A stretch of 39,012 nucleotides of DNA from Bacteroidales bacterium (lineage in GTDB: Bacteria > Bacteroidota > Bacteroidia > Bacteroidales > UBA932): positions 1 to 39,012 of the forward strand of contig JAEFAI010000022.1 of NCBI GenBank assembly GCA_016291185.1, given 5' to 3'. The position numbers and the translations under genes are program-made. Positions 1 through 7,187 of this stretch are shown here, in pieces. The notes beneath the pieces were generated by a model. It was given only the letters and a program-made list of their open reading frames with translations. It searched no databases and was not told where the DNA came from. Within the stretch, counting starts at the first letter, position 1, and every line of letters starts with the position of its first letter.

Positions 1-944
1 CCCACGGGATACACGCGCGTGGGGCAGTTCTTGACGAGATCGACGACGGTCTTCTCGGCGTGGGGGTCGCTGGCCGTGGTCACGAAGCCCTTGGGCTTGT
101 TCATCACGATATAGACCTTCTCCTCGCCCTTGAGGCGCTCGCCGTTGAAGCGGATGTCGTCGGTGAAGATGTTGACTTTCGTGCCCAGTTCGGTCACCAC
201 CTGGCCGTTGACGGTCACGACGCCGGCCTGGATGAGGGTGTCGGCTTCGCGACGGGAGCAGACGCCCGAATTGGCGATGAACTTGTTGAGGCGGACGGTG
301 TCCTGGATCGGCATCGGATACGGTGCCTCGGCGCTCTCATTGCCGTTCACGACGGGACGGCGGCTGATCATGCGGTTGATGCCCTCCGTGGATTCACGGG
401 TGAAATTGGGCTTGCGGCCCGGCTTCTTGGCGCCGGGTTTCGGACGGCCTGCGCCGCCCATCGGCTTGCGCGGTCCGGCATTGCGGTGCTCGCCGTAGCT
501 GCTGCGCCCCTCGCTGTTGTACGGGCGCTGCGGGCGGTCGCCGTACGGGCGCGGCTTGCGCTCGCCGTAGCCGCCTTCGCGGTGGCTGTAACCGCCTTCC
601 CGGTTGCCGTAGCCACCCTCGCGGTGGCCATAGCCGCCTTCGCGGTTGCCGCTGAAATTGCTGCGGCCTTCGCCATACGGGCGGCGCTCGCCGTCGTCGG
701 AGCGGCGGAAGCCATAGCTGTTGCCGCCACGGCTGCCGTAGCCGCCGTTGTCGCGGTGTCCATAGCCACCCTGGCGGTTCTCACCGTAGGGGCGCGGCTT
801 GCGGTCGCCGTAATAGCTGTTTCTCTGCTCGCCGGACTCGCTGCGATGCGCGCCGGGCGTGTACTCTACTTTTTCGGATGCGGGGCGGGGCCCTGCCGTT
901 TTCCGCGGTCTAAGTTTTCGGCCTTCTTTGGTAAACTGGTCCAT
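1..944 (-). CDS. 23S rRNA pseudouridine synthase, RluB/RsuA family (3' end outside window)
   Basis: This frame starts at ATG 944 and stays open to the window edge, giving 314 codons. Residues about 217-255 form an S4 RNA-binding domain (RLNKFIANSG, CSRREAD, VTVNGQ). The catalytic domain opens with VYIVMNKPKGFVTT at about 278; the catalytic Asp motif would lie beyond the edge. RluB/RsuA enzymes isomerise a uridine in rRNA. The first 180 residues are a long, basic, Gly/Tyr/Arg-rich extension with GGYGxRE repeats, absent from the E. coli enzymes but of a kind common in Bacteroidota. It follows tonB by 4 bases, so it is probably the last gene of the exbB-exbD-tonB transcript. RluB rather than RsuA or RluE/F is inferred from the long form and is not certain. 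Confidence 0.9.
   Translation of the reverse strand, partial: MDQFTKEGRKLRPRKTAGPRPASEKVEYTPGAHRSESGEQRNSYYGDRKPRPYGENRQGGYGHRDNGGYGSRGGNSYGFRRSDDGERRPYGEGRSNFSGNREGGYGHREGGYGNREGGYSHREGGYGERKPRPYGDRPQRPYNSEGRSSYGEHRNAGPRKPMGGAGRPKPGAKKPGRKPNFTRESTEGINRMISRRPVVNGNESAEAPYPMPIQDTVRLNKFIANSGVCSRREADTLIQAGVVTVNGQVVTELGTKVNIFTDDIRFNGERLKGEEKVYIVMNKPKGFVTTASDPHAEKTVVDLVKNCPTRVYPV
555..776 (-). repeat. GGYGxRE-coding tandem repeat in the RluB-like gene
   Basis: Residues about 57-130 of the pseudouridine synthase consist of imperfect 7-8 residue units (GGYGHRE, GGYGNRE, GGYSHRE, GGYGERK). The most regular part is four consecutive units at about residues 103-128. The DNA repeats in step, in 21-24 base units, so the tract could expand or contract by slippage without breaking the frame. 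The composition resembles RGG/YGG RNA-binding disordered regions; RNA binding or condensation is inference. Confidence 0.85.
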
Positions 945-948
945 CTCT

Positions 949-1728
949 TTACTTGAGGTTAAAATAATAAGTAATTGTGCCCTCCTGCATGGCGGGAGCA
1001 TCCGCGCTCATGTTGAAATGGGTCTCCAGAGCGGCTTTGCGCGCTGCTGCAGAGAGGGTCTTGTCCAAAACGGTGGTGCCGTCGCCTCCCGGCACGGCTT
1101 TGACTACGTTGCCGTAGTTGTCCACCCAGATATTCACGACCACGATGCCGCTCTCCTGCACGTTGTAGGCCGGCCGGGGGATGTTCCCCACGGTGTTTCG
1201 GCCCTGGACGTGCGCATTGGGCTTGCCGTCGGTGCGGCCGGACTCCGTGTTGCCCTTGGCCTGTCCGGCCTTGAAGGCATCCGTTGCCTCGTCCGCGCCG
1301 TGCGGTGCGGTAAGGGTCGTATCTTTTCTGGCCATGCCCGGAAAGGTGGCGCGCGGATCTAACGCGGGCTCTTTCGGCTGCACGGCCGGCACCTCGACGT
1401 CTCCTGCCGGATCGGGCTGCGTCTGCGGGGTCTCGTTGGGCCGGTCGGCCACATACGGGGAATCGCTCTGCTGCGCCAGTTCGACGGGACGCGTGAGGTC
1501 AGTCTCCTCCGCCAGCGGCTGCTCGCCCTGCAACTGCTGCTCATAGATTTCGGGCGCTTCGCTGAAATCGATGAGCATGGGCTGCTCCTGCGGCGGGGGA
1601 TAGAGGTACTTCAGACCCGAGAAGGACACGAGGGCGACGGCGCAGACGTGGACGATCCCCGACATGACGATGCCGGTGATCCTGGCGTTGCGCTCGCGCT
1701 TCTGTGCGATTCTCTGGTCGTTCTGCAT
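949..1728 (-). CDS. tonB: Energy transducer TonB-like protein
   Basis: 259 residues. There is one N-terminal membrane segment at about residues 17-38 after a short basic cytoplasmic tail. A Pro/Glu/Gln-rich periplasmic linker follows (PPPQEQP, PQTQPDPAG), and the last 80 residues form a TonB C-terminal domain (RPAYNVQESGIVVVNIWVD, ending TITYYFNLK). TonB carries proton-motive energy from ExbB/ExbD to outer-membrane receptors. It lies 6 bases after exbD and 4 bases before the rluB-like gene, all in one direction. Start ATG 1728 gives the expected short cytoplasmic segment. A TolA-like role is possible, but the C-terminal domain is of TonB type. Confidence 0.88.
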   Translation of the reverse strand: MQNDQRIAQKRERNARITGIVMSGIVHVCAVALVSFSGLKYLYPPPQEQPMLIDFSEAPEIYEQQLQGEQPLAEETDLTRPVELAQQSDSPYVADRPNETPQTQPDPAGDVEVPAVQPKEPALDPRATFPGMARKDTTLTAPHGADEATDAFKAGQAKGNTESGRTDGKPNAHVQGRNTVGNIPRPAYNVQESGIVVVNIWVDNYGNVVKAVPGGDGTTVLDKTLSAAARKAALETHFNMSADAPAMQEGTITYYFNLK

Positions 1729-1734
1729 GGCTGC

Positions 1735-2145
1735 TTATTCTGGCTGTGTGGCCAGGATAACTTTGTAGTGGTTGCGTTTGGCGATGTTCATGACCTGCAC
1801 GATCTCGCCGATCGGCACGCTCTCGTCGGAGAAGATCGAGAAGGTCGGATCTTCTTCGCTCTGGAGCAGACCCACGAGCTCGTCCTCCACCTCGGAGAAC
1901 GTCACCGGCTCTTGGGCGCCGTTGATGTGGTACGTGTAGCGATCCTCGCCCCAGTCCTTGATGGAGACGCTCACCGTGGCCTTGGCGCCCACCTGGCCGG
2001 TGCTCTTCGGGAGCAGGAGCTTCAGGGCGTTGGGATTGACCAGGGTGGAAGTCACCAGGAAGAAGATCAGCAGCAGGAACACGATGTCCGTCATCGAGGA
2101 CATCGCGATGTTGGGATCCGCTTTGGTGATTCGCTTGAGGGCCAT
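1735..2145 (-). CDS. exbD: ExbD/TolR biopolymer transport protein
   Basis: 136 residues, normal for the family. A single transmembrane helix (about residues 20-35) begins with Asp20 in MTDIVFLLLIFFLVTS. This is the position of the conserved proton-carrying Asp of ExbD/TolR. The rest is the periplasmic domain. ExbD forms the stator channel with ExbB and drives TonB. It starts 2 bases after the exbB stop codon, so the two are almost certainly translationally coupled. ExbD and TolR cannot be separated by sequence alone; the following tonB-like gene favours ExbD. Confidence 0.93.
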   Translation of the reverse strand: MALKRITKADPNIAMSSMTDIVFLLLIFFLVTSTLVNPNALKLLLPKSTGQVGAKATVSVSIKDWGEDRYTYHINGAQEPVTFSEVEDELVGLLQSEEDPTFSIFSDESVPIGEIVQVMNIAKRNHYKVILATQPE

Positions 2146-2147
2146 CG

Positions 2148-2849
2148 CTATTCTGCGTTATTGGCTTCGGCGGCGGGTTGCTCGCCGAGCATGTCCATGA
2201 ATTTGATGGTCGCGCTCTCCATGCTGTACACCAGGCTGGAGATGCGGGCCGTCAGGAAGTTGTATCCAAAGTAGGCGAGGATACCGACGATCAGACCGCC
2301 GACCGTGGTGATCATGGCGGTGTAGATGCCGCTCGACAGGAGCGTGATGTCGATGTTGTTGCCTGCGTTGGACATGTTGAAGAACGCCTGCACCATACCG
2401 ATCACCGTGCCGAGGAAACCGATCATCGGGGCGCCGCCGGCGATGGTGGCCAGATACGGAAGACCCTTCTCCAGGCGGGCCACCTCGACGTTGCCGACAT
2501 TCTCGACGGCGGCCTGCACGTCGGTGGCGGGCTTGCCGATGCGGGCGATGCCGGCCTCGATCATCCGGGCGACGGGCGCGTCGTACTTGCCGCAGAGCGT
2601 CCGGGCGGACTTGATCTTACCTTCGTGGATGTAGTCGCGGATGTCGTTGATGAAGTACTTGTCGATCTTGCCGGCCTGGCGGATGATCCACCACTTCTTG
2701 CCGAAGATGTAGATGGCGATGATCGAGAGGGCGAGGAGCACCCACATGAGAGGGCCGCCTTTCGCGGCCATCTCGAGGAGGGAATACGACATCTCCTGCT
2801 GCACGGGGGCAGCCTGGGCGATGCCGGTCTGGAGGAGCGTAAACAACAT
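2148..2849 (-). CDS. exbB: ExbB/TolQ/MotA proton-channel protein
   Basis: 233 residues. A hydrophobic N-terminus (MLFTLLQTGIAQA) is followed by a first membrane helix at about 33-52 (GGPLMWVLLALSIIAIYIF). The two C-terminal helices of the MotA/TolQ/ExbB family lie at about 135-205, with the typical GGAPMIGFLGTVIGMVQAF segment at the start of the first. ExbB is the pentameric scaffold of the proton channel that powers TonB. It is the first gene of the exbB-exbD-tonB-rluB-like operon, with a perfect -7 box (2911-2918) about 60 bases upstream. Confidence 0.93.
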   Translation of the reverse strand: MLFTLLQTGIAQAAPVQQEMSYSLLEMAAKGGPLMWVLLALSIIAIYIFGKKWWIIRQAGKIDKYFINDIRDYIHEGKIKSARTLCGKYDAPVARMIEAGIARIGKPATDVQAAVENVGNVEVARLEKGLPYLATIAGGAPMIGFLGTVIGMVQAFFNMSNAGNNIDITLLSSGIYTAMITTVGGLIVGILAYFGYNFLTARISSLVYSMESATIKFMDMLGEQPAAEANNAE

Positions 2850-2910
2850 ATTTCAGGTTCTTTTGTTAACCAACGATAGCAAATAATTTGCCTATTCGGG
2901 CATAATCGTA

Positions 2911-2918
2911 CAAAAGTA
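2911..2918 (-). promoter_or_regulatory. Putative -7 box of the exbB operon promoter
   Basis: The minus strand reads TACTTTTG, a full match to the Bacteroidota -7 consensus TAnnTTTG. A transcript would have a leader of about 55 bases before exbB. No convincing -33 TTTG lies at the usual 19-21 base spacing, so the assignment rests on the -7 box and its position. Confidence 0.5.
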
Positions 2919-2940
2919 GGAAAAATTCCGGAATTTCTCG

Positions 2941-2970
2941 CGAAAAAACAAAATCAGGATTTTAATCCTG
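2941..2970 (-). terminator. Possible rho-independent terminator between truA and exbB
   Basis: On the minus strand the 6-bp stem CAGGAT/ATCCTG with a TAAA loop is followed by ATTTTGTTTTTT. It lies in the direction of truA transcription, about 560 bases past the truA stop and just upstream of the exbB promoter. This would separate the two units. The stem is short, so confidence is modest. Confidence 0.4.
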
Positions 2971-3207
2971 GCTTTGATGCTCGTCCTCCTGCCCCAGTTG
3001 GCGCATTTTCGTAACTGCAAAGCACAGAATCACTTCTAGCTCACAAGTTTTTCCACCGTTGCACCAGAGCTGGGCTGTGCCCCCAAGCTTTTCCAGTTCA
3101 GAGAGCTAGCCGACCCGCTCATTGATCTCCCGCCCAGTACCGGTTCAGTCCCGAAAAGAAAGATGAATCACCTGTTTTTTATAAGTTATTATCAATCAAA
3201 AAAATCC

Positions 3208-3243
3208 AAAAGTAACCGGGCGCTTTGGATCCTGGTTGCTTTT
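3208..3243. repeat. Inverted repeat, 10-bp arms
   Basis: AAAAGTAACC at 3208-3217 faces GGTTGCTTTT at 3234-3243 with a 16-base spacer. The arms pair over 10 positions with one G-T wobble. Function unknown. Confidence 0.6.
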
Positions 3244-3333
3244 AGGAAAATGTTCAGTCTATGATAATTACGCAAAACGGTGCATGTGGTGTTGAGGCTA
3301 AATTGTGTGGTCAGGATTTAGCTGGGTGTCAGA

Positions 3334-3385
3334 TAATTACGATTTTGTCTCTAGTCGAAATCCGCCAGAGACACAATTGTAATTA
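3334..3385. repeat. Long imperfect inverted repeat, 19-bp arms
   Basis: The left arm (3334-3352, TAATTACGATTTTGTCTCT) and the right arm (3367-3385, AGAGACACAATTGTAATTA) are complementary at 17 of 19 positions around a 14-base loop. It could be the stem of a structured RNA or the fused end repeats of a lost mobile element. No U-run follows either arm, so it is not a terminator. Confidence 0.75.
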
Positions 3386-3406
3386 GGTGCCCTTCAATGA
3401 GTTGCT

Positions 3407-3422
3407 GGCCACGCCAGTGGCC
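3407..3422. repeat. Short perfect inverted repeat GGCCAC/GTGGCC
   Basis: Six-bp GC-rich arms enclose a 4-base loop (GCCA), close to the right end of the long inverted repeat. No T-run follows. Role unknown. Confidence 0.55.
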
Positions 3423-3447
3423 GGATGATATATAGATCCTGGTACAA

Positions 3448-3524
3448 GATTCGCCGGTCGAGCCGGCGAATGACGAAAATAACGGGGCCGGCGAATGACG
3501 GAGAGGTCGGTGCCGGCGAATGAA
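3448..3524 (-). repeat. Cluster of three P-type palindromic elements downstream of truA
   Basis: P elements have arms ATTCGCCGG and CCGGCGAAT around a 5-6 base centre. One full copy (3448-3475) and two truncated copies (about 3487-3500 and 3505-3524, left arm only or left arm plus centre) lie between the gap and the truA stop codon. All have the same orientation. The full copy and its flanks match the element inside truA over 30 consecutive bases. Confidence 0.85.
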
Positions 3525-3533
3525 TAGGGGGCG

Positions 3534-4328
3534 CTAGTAGTTTACTTCGCTGAGGAAGAGAGCGTTGCCGGGAGCGCTTTCGCCGGCTAGAGAGCGCTGG
3601 GATTCGCCGGTCGAGCCGGCGAATGACGAAGGCAGAATCAGGGCCTGAAAGTCGGCGACGGAGCGCTTGCCGCGGCCGACTTCGAGCAGGGTGCCGACGA
3701 CGGCGCGGACCATGTTGCGCAGGAACCGGTCGGCGGCGATGCGGAAGTACCAGTAGTCGTCGCGGCCGTCGCGGCCGGTGAGCTGCAGGTGCGTGGGCGT
3801 GTAGCGGTGCCAGGCGGCTTCCGTGACCGTGCAGATCGAGGTCTTGGAGTCGGCGCCCGTCTTCTCGAAGCAGCGGAAATCGTGCTGGCCGAGCAGGGCC
3901 GCCGCGGCCTCGTTCATCGCGTCGAAATCCACTCCCGGAAAGGTGTAGAGATAGGAAAATGCGTCCATGAACGGGTCTTTCACGCGATGCAGGAAGTAGG
4001 TGTATTCGCGCCGCGTGGCGTCAAAGCGGGCGTGGAAATCCGGGGCCGCCGCGGCGACCTCGTGAATCACGACTGAGCGCGGCAGAATGGCATTTAATTT
4101 GTAGCATAATTGACGCGTGTCAAGCTCCCCGGCTGCGTCAAAATGCGCGACGTAGCCGATTGCATTGACGCCCGTGTCAGTCCGGCCCGCGCCGGTCACG
4201 GCCACGGGGGCATGCAGGAGGGTGGACAAGGCGTTTTCGAGCGCCTGCTGGACGCTCGGGGCATCGGGCTGGATCTGCCAACCGCAGAAGTCCGCGCCGC
4301 TGTACGAAAGCTTGACAAGATAGCGCAT
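3534..4328 (-). CDS. truA: tRNA pseudouridine(38-40) synthase TruA with an in-frame repeat insertion
   Basis: 264 residues, normal for TruA. It modifies uridines 38-40 in the tRNA anticodon arm. The N-terminus MRYLVKLSYSGADFCGWQ and the catalytic Asp51 in GAGRTDTGV are as expected. The Asn in GVNA replaces the more usual His. The C-terminus ends SAPGNALFLSEVNY, matching the family's closing strand. Just before it, residues about 233-242 (SSFAGSTGES) are encoded by a P palindromic element (3601-3628) that is found elsewhere in the window as non-coding DNA. The insertion keeps the frame. The gene diverges from moxR with only 18 bases between starts, and a -7 box sits 10 bases upstream. Confidence 0.95.
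   Translation of the reverse strand: MRYLVKLSYSGADFCGWQIQPDAPSVQQALENALSTLLHAPVAVTGAGRTDTGVNAIGYVAHFDAAGELDTRQLCYKLNAILPRSVVIHEVAAAAPDFHARFDATRREYTYFLHRVKDPFMDAFSYLYTFPGVDFDAMNEAAAALLGQHDFRCFEKTGADSKTSICTVTEAAWHRYTPTHLQLTGRDGRDDYWYFRIAADRFLRNMVRAVVGTLLEVGRGKRSVADFQALILPSSFAGSTGESQRSLAGESAPGNALFLSEVNY
3601..3628 (-). repeat. P palindromic element inside the truA coding sequence
   Basis: The arms ATTCGCCGG and CCGGCGAAT surround CTCGA. The 30 bases at 3601-3630 are identical to the non-coding 3448-3477. Read in the truA frame, they give ten codons with no stop. The insertion lies between the TruA core and its last strand. Confidence 0.9.
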
Positions 4329-4338
4329 AAGCTGACTG

Positions 4339-4346
4339 CAAAATTA
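4339..4346 (-). promoter_or_regulatory. Putative -7 box of the truA promoter
   Basis: The minus strand reads TAATTTTG, a full TAnnTTTG match, ending 10 bases before the truA ATG. The leader would be only about 5 bases. The box occupies most of the 18-base gap to moxR, so any moxR promoter must lie inside truA. Confidence 0.45.
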
Positions 4347-5348
4347 ATGAATAATATGGAAAGTGTAAACATCAAGGAGCTCAACGAGCGCATCCAGCAG
4401 GAAAGCGCTTTCGTGGATCTCCTCTCCCTGGAGATGGGCAAGGTCATCGTGGGGCAGAAGCACCTGGTGGAGAACCTGATGATCGCCATGCTGGCCGACG
4501 GCCACATCCTCCTCGAGGGCGTGCCGGGTCTGGCCAAAACCCTCGCGATCAGCACCCTGTCCCAGGCTGTCAATGCCAAGTTCAGCCGCATCCAGTTCAC
4601 CCCCGACCTGCTGCCGGCTGACGTCACGGGCACGCTCATCTATTCCCAGAAAAAAGAAGCCTTCGAGGTGCACAAGGGTCCCGTCTTCGCCAACTTCGTG
4701 CTGGCGGACGAAATCAACCGTGCCCCGGCCAAGGTCCAGTCCGCCCTGCTCGAAGCCATGCAGGAGCGCCAGGTGACCCTGGGCGACCAGACCTACAAGC
4801 TGCCGGAGCCCTTCCTCGTGATGGCCACGCAGAACCCGATCGAGCAGGAAGGTACCTACCCCCTCCCGGAGGCCCAGGTGGACCGTTTCATGCTCAAGGT
4901 CGTGGTGAGCTATCCCAAGAAGGAAGAAGAGAAGCTCATCATCCGGATGAACAACACCGGCGTGTTCCCCAAGGCGAACGCCGTCGTGAGCCCGGAGGAC
5001 ATCGTCCGCGCCCGCAACGTGGTGCGCGACGTCTATATGGACGAGAAGATCGAGCGCTATATCGTGGATATCGTGTACGCCACCCGCACCCCGGAAGAGT
5101 ACGGGCTGAAGAACCTCAAGGATCTCATCTCCTTCGGCGGCTCGCCGCGTGCGAGCATCAGCCTGTCGATGGCGGCCAAGGCCTACGCTTTCATCAAGCG
5201 CCGTGGCTATGTCATCCCCGAGGACGTGCGGGCCGTGTGCCCGGAAGTGCTGCGCCACCGTCTCGGCCTGACCTACGAGGCCGAAGCCGAGAACGTGACT
5301 CCGGAAGAGATCATCGATCAGGTCATCAATGCCGTCATCGTCCCTTAA
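4347..5348 (+). CDS. moxR: MoxR-family AAA+ ATPase of the Bat operon
   Basis: 333 residues from ATG 4347; ATG 4356 is an equally good start. The open frame extends upstream to 4110, but that part is antisense to truA and is not protein-like. AAA_3 features are clear: Walker A variant GVPGLAKT (Gly-Leu-Ala in place of the classical loop, typical of MoxR), Walker B VLADEINRAP, sensor MATQNPIEQEGTYPLPEAQVDR, and the C-terminal AAA lid. MoxR ATPases act as chaperones that mature or activate VWA-domain partners; such partners follow in this operon. The gene overlaps the DUF58 gene by 20 bases. This is the standard head of the Bacteroidota aerotolerance operon. Confidence 0.95.
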   Translation: MNNMESVNIKELNERIQQESAFVDLLSLEMGKVIVGQKHLVENLMIAMLADGHILLEGVPGLAKTLAISTLSQAVNAKFSRIQFTPDLLPADVTGTLIYSQKKEAFEVHKGPVFANFVLADEINRAPAKVQSALLEAMQERQVTLGDQTYKLPEPFLVMATQNPIEQEGTYPLPEAQVDRFMLKVVVSYPKKEEEKLIIRMNNTGVFPKANAVVSPEDIVRARNVVRDVYMDEKIERYIVDIVYATRTPEEYGLKNLKDLISFGGSPRASISLSMAAKAYAFIKRRGYVIPEDVRAVCPEVLRHRLGLTYEAEAENVTPEEIIDQVINAVIVP

Positions 5349-6231
5349 TACCAGCGCGACCGCTCTCCTGAAGAAAGTCAGGAAGATCGAGATCAAGACC
5401 AAGGCGCTCTCCCACCAGATCTTCGCCGGCGAGTACCATTCGGCCTTCAAGGGCCGCGGTATGGCCTTCAGCGAGGTGCGGGAGTACCAGTGGGGGGATG
5501 ACGTGCGCTCGATGGACTGGAACGTGACGGCGCGCCTGCGCGCTCCGTACGTGAAAGTCTATGAGGAGGAGCGCGAGCTGACGGTGGTGCTGCTCGTGGA
5601 TGTGAGCCGCTCGGGCCTGTTCGGCACGGCGGCCGAAACGAAGCGCGAGCGCATCGCGGAAATCGCGGCCGTACTCTCCTTCAGCGCCATCCTCAACAAC
5701 GACAAAGTGGGCGCGCTCTTCTTCTCCGACCGCGTCGAGAAATTCATCCCGCCGGGAAAGGGCCGCTCGCACCTGCTGCACATCATCCGTGAGATGCTGG
5801 AGCTGCAACCCGCCTCCGACGGCACGGACATCGGCGCAGCGCTGAAGTTCCTCACGAACGCCATCAAGAAGAAATGCACGGCCTTCCTGCTGAGCGACAT
5901 GCTCGACACGGACGCCGCCGGCCATCCCCGCTACGAGGAGGCGCTCAAGGTCGCGGTGAACCGCCACGACCTCAGCGTCATCCAGGTGCGCGATCCCCGG
6001 GAGCGGGCGCTGCCCGCCGTGGGCCTCGTGCACATCAAGGACAGCGAATCGGGCGCAGGCGCCTGGGTGAACACGGACAGCCGCAAGGTCCGCGCCGCCT
6101 ATGAGCGCTGGTTCGCCGAGCTGTCCGCCCGCGAGGAGAGCCTGCTGAACAAATACCAGGTCGATCACGTGGACATTGCCACGGACGACGATTATGTCAA
6201 GGGCCTGATGGCCCTGTTCAACCGAAGATGA
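5329..6231 (+). CDS. DUF58 domain protein (VWA-like) of the Bat operon
   Basis: 300 residues. The DUF58 signature lies in the first half (HSAFKGRGMAFSEVREYQWGDDVRSMDWNVTAR, split as FKGRGMAFSEVREYQWGD and VRSMDWNVTAR). A von Willebrand A-like fold follows, with VLLVDVSRSGLFGT as the metal-site strand and a later AFLLSDMLDTD strand. DUF58 proteins accompany MoxR ATPases and are thought to be their VWA-type partners; the biochemical role is unknown. It starts within moxR (20-base overlap) and its TGA overlaps the next ATG (ATGA), so translation is coupled on both sides. No signal peptide or membrane helix is seen, so it is probably cytoplasmic. Confidence 0.92.
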   Translation: MPSSSLNTSATALLKKVRKIEIKTKALSHQIFAGEYHSAFKGRGMAFSEVREYQWGDDVRSMDWNVTARLRAPYVKVYEEERELTVVLLVDVSRSGLFGTAAETKRERIAEIAAVLSFSAILNNDKVGALFFSDRVEKFIPPGKGRSHLLHIIREMLELQPASDGTDIGAALKFLTNAIKKKCTAFLLSDMLDTDAAGHPRYEEALKVAVNRHDLSVIQVRDPRERALPAVGLVHIKDSESGAGAWVNTDSRKVRAAYERWFAELSAREESLLNKYQVDHVDIATDDDYVKGLMALFNRR

Positions 6232-7187
6232 AAGTGTTGACACTCATACTGGCGGTCATGCTGGACGTGGTCCCGGCGGGGCAGGCTTTCCTGAAGCAGC
6301 TCCAGCCGCGGGATTCCATCCTCATCGCCGACCAGCTCGAATACGGCTTCCAGCTGGACAGCCTGGCGGAAGGCACGCCGGTCGCGCTGCCCGATTTCTC
6401 GGGCGCGTCGAACGACACGCTCACGCTCGTGCGCGGCTGGCAGATCGATACCACCGCGAGCCTGCGCGTCCGTCAGCCGGGCAGCAAGGAGCGCGCGAAG
6501 CTTTACAGCATCCGTGGCAGCATCGTGCTGGCCCCGTTCGAAGAGGGGCTCTACCACCTGCCGCCCATCCCCGTGCTGCGCGGCACGGACACCCTGCTCT
6601 TCGAGGGTCTGGACATGGAAGTGAAAACGATGCCGGTCGATACGGCCACCTTCCAGATCCACGACATCAAGGGGCAGATGCGCTACCCGCTGACTTTCCG
6701 CGAGGTCCTTCCCTGGATTGGCGGCCTGTTGCTGCTCTCCGCACTCGTCTTCTTGGCGGTCAGGCTGGTGCAGCGGCGCCGCCGCGAGACCGGTGCGGGC
6801 AAGCCGAAAGACCCCGCCTACATCGTGGCGTTGCGCGAGCTGGACAAGTGGCGCGGCGACAAGTTCTGGGCGCCGGACAAGCAGAAAGCCTATTATTCGG
6901 GCATCACCGATGCCCTGAAGAACTATATCGAAGACCGCTTCGGCGTGGACGCGCCGGAGATGACGACGGCCGAGCTCTTCGACGCGCTCAGGCAGGTGGA
7001 AGACCTGCCGGCGGAGCTGCGCGAGGAGCTACGGGAAGTTTTCGAGTGCGCCGACTTCGTCAAATTCGCGAAGCACACCGCTTCGCAGGAGGAGAATGCC
7101 CGCGCACTGCCGACGGCCGTCCGCTTCGTGACGTCCACCTACCAGACCGTGCTTGAGGAGGAGCAGCAGAGCGACCATGAACTTTGA
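6228..7187 (+). CDS. Single-pass membrane protein of the Bat operon (third gene), function unknown
   Basis: 319 residues. A short hydrophobic N-terminus (MKVLTLILAVMLDVVPAGQA) looks like a signal peptide. A beta-rich periplasmic domain of about 140 residues follows, then a membrane helix at about 161-181 and a basic stop-transfer (VQRRRRE). The cytoplasmic tail contains KQKAYYSGITDALKNYIEDRFG and EMTTAELFDALR, a helical motif also seen in the cytoplasmic tail of BatD proteins in this operon type. A gene of this kind regularly sits between DUF58 and batA in Bacteroidota. It overlaps its neighbours by 4 and 11 bases. The layout suggests a shortened BatD-like protein; the mechanism is unknown. 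Confidence 0.8.
   Translation: MKVLTLILAVMLDVVPAGQAFLKQLQPRDSILIADQLEYGFQLDSLAEGTPVALPDFSGASNDTLTLVRGWQIDTTASLRVRQPGSKERAKLYSIRGSIVLAPFEEGLYHLPPIPVLRGTDTLLFEGLDMEVKTMPVDTATFQIHDIKGQMRYPLTFREVLPWIGGLLLLSALVFLAVRLVQRRRRETGAGKPKDPAYIVALRELDKWRGDKFWAPDKQKAYYSGITDALKNYIEDRFGVDAPEMTTAELFDALRQVEDLPAELREELREVFECADFVKFAKHTASQEENARALPTAVRFVTSTYQTVLEEEQQSDHEL

Larger units (their letters stand above)
2850..3533. other. Intergenic region without a convincing gene; AT-rich and rich in inverted repeats
   Basis: This 684-base gap is the largest in the window. It is visibly richer in A/T than its surroundings between about 3170 and 3400. From left to right it holds the exbB promoter and a possible terminator (to 2970), a 47-codon open frame without a start on the minus strand (2962-3105), three inverted repeats (3208-3243, 3334-3385, 3407-3422), a direct repeat GATAATTACG (3263-3272 and 3332-3341), and a cluster of palindromic elements (3448-3524). 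No tRNA, small ORF with a good start, or known RNA family could be recognised. Confidence 0.7.

Noticed and set aside
3090..3170. tRNA-like sequence with GGTTCAGTCC resembling a T-loop
   Set aside because: The flanking bases do not form a T-stem, no acceptor stem or anticodon stem can be built, and there is no partner 5' end.
3448..3524. The repeated palindromes as a CRISPR array
   Set aside because: Spacing is irregular, copies are truncated, there are no uniform spacers, and no cas genes are nearby.
4110..4346. Upstream extension of the moxR frame
   Set aside because: These 79 codons are antisense to truA and do not look like protein. MoxR proteins begin near ATG 4347 or 4356.
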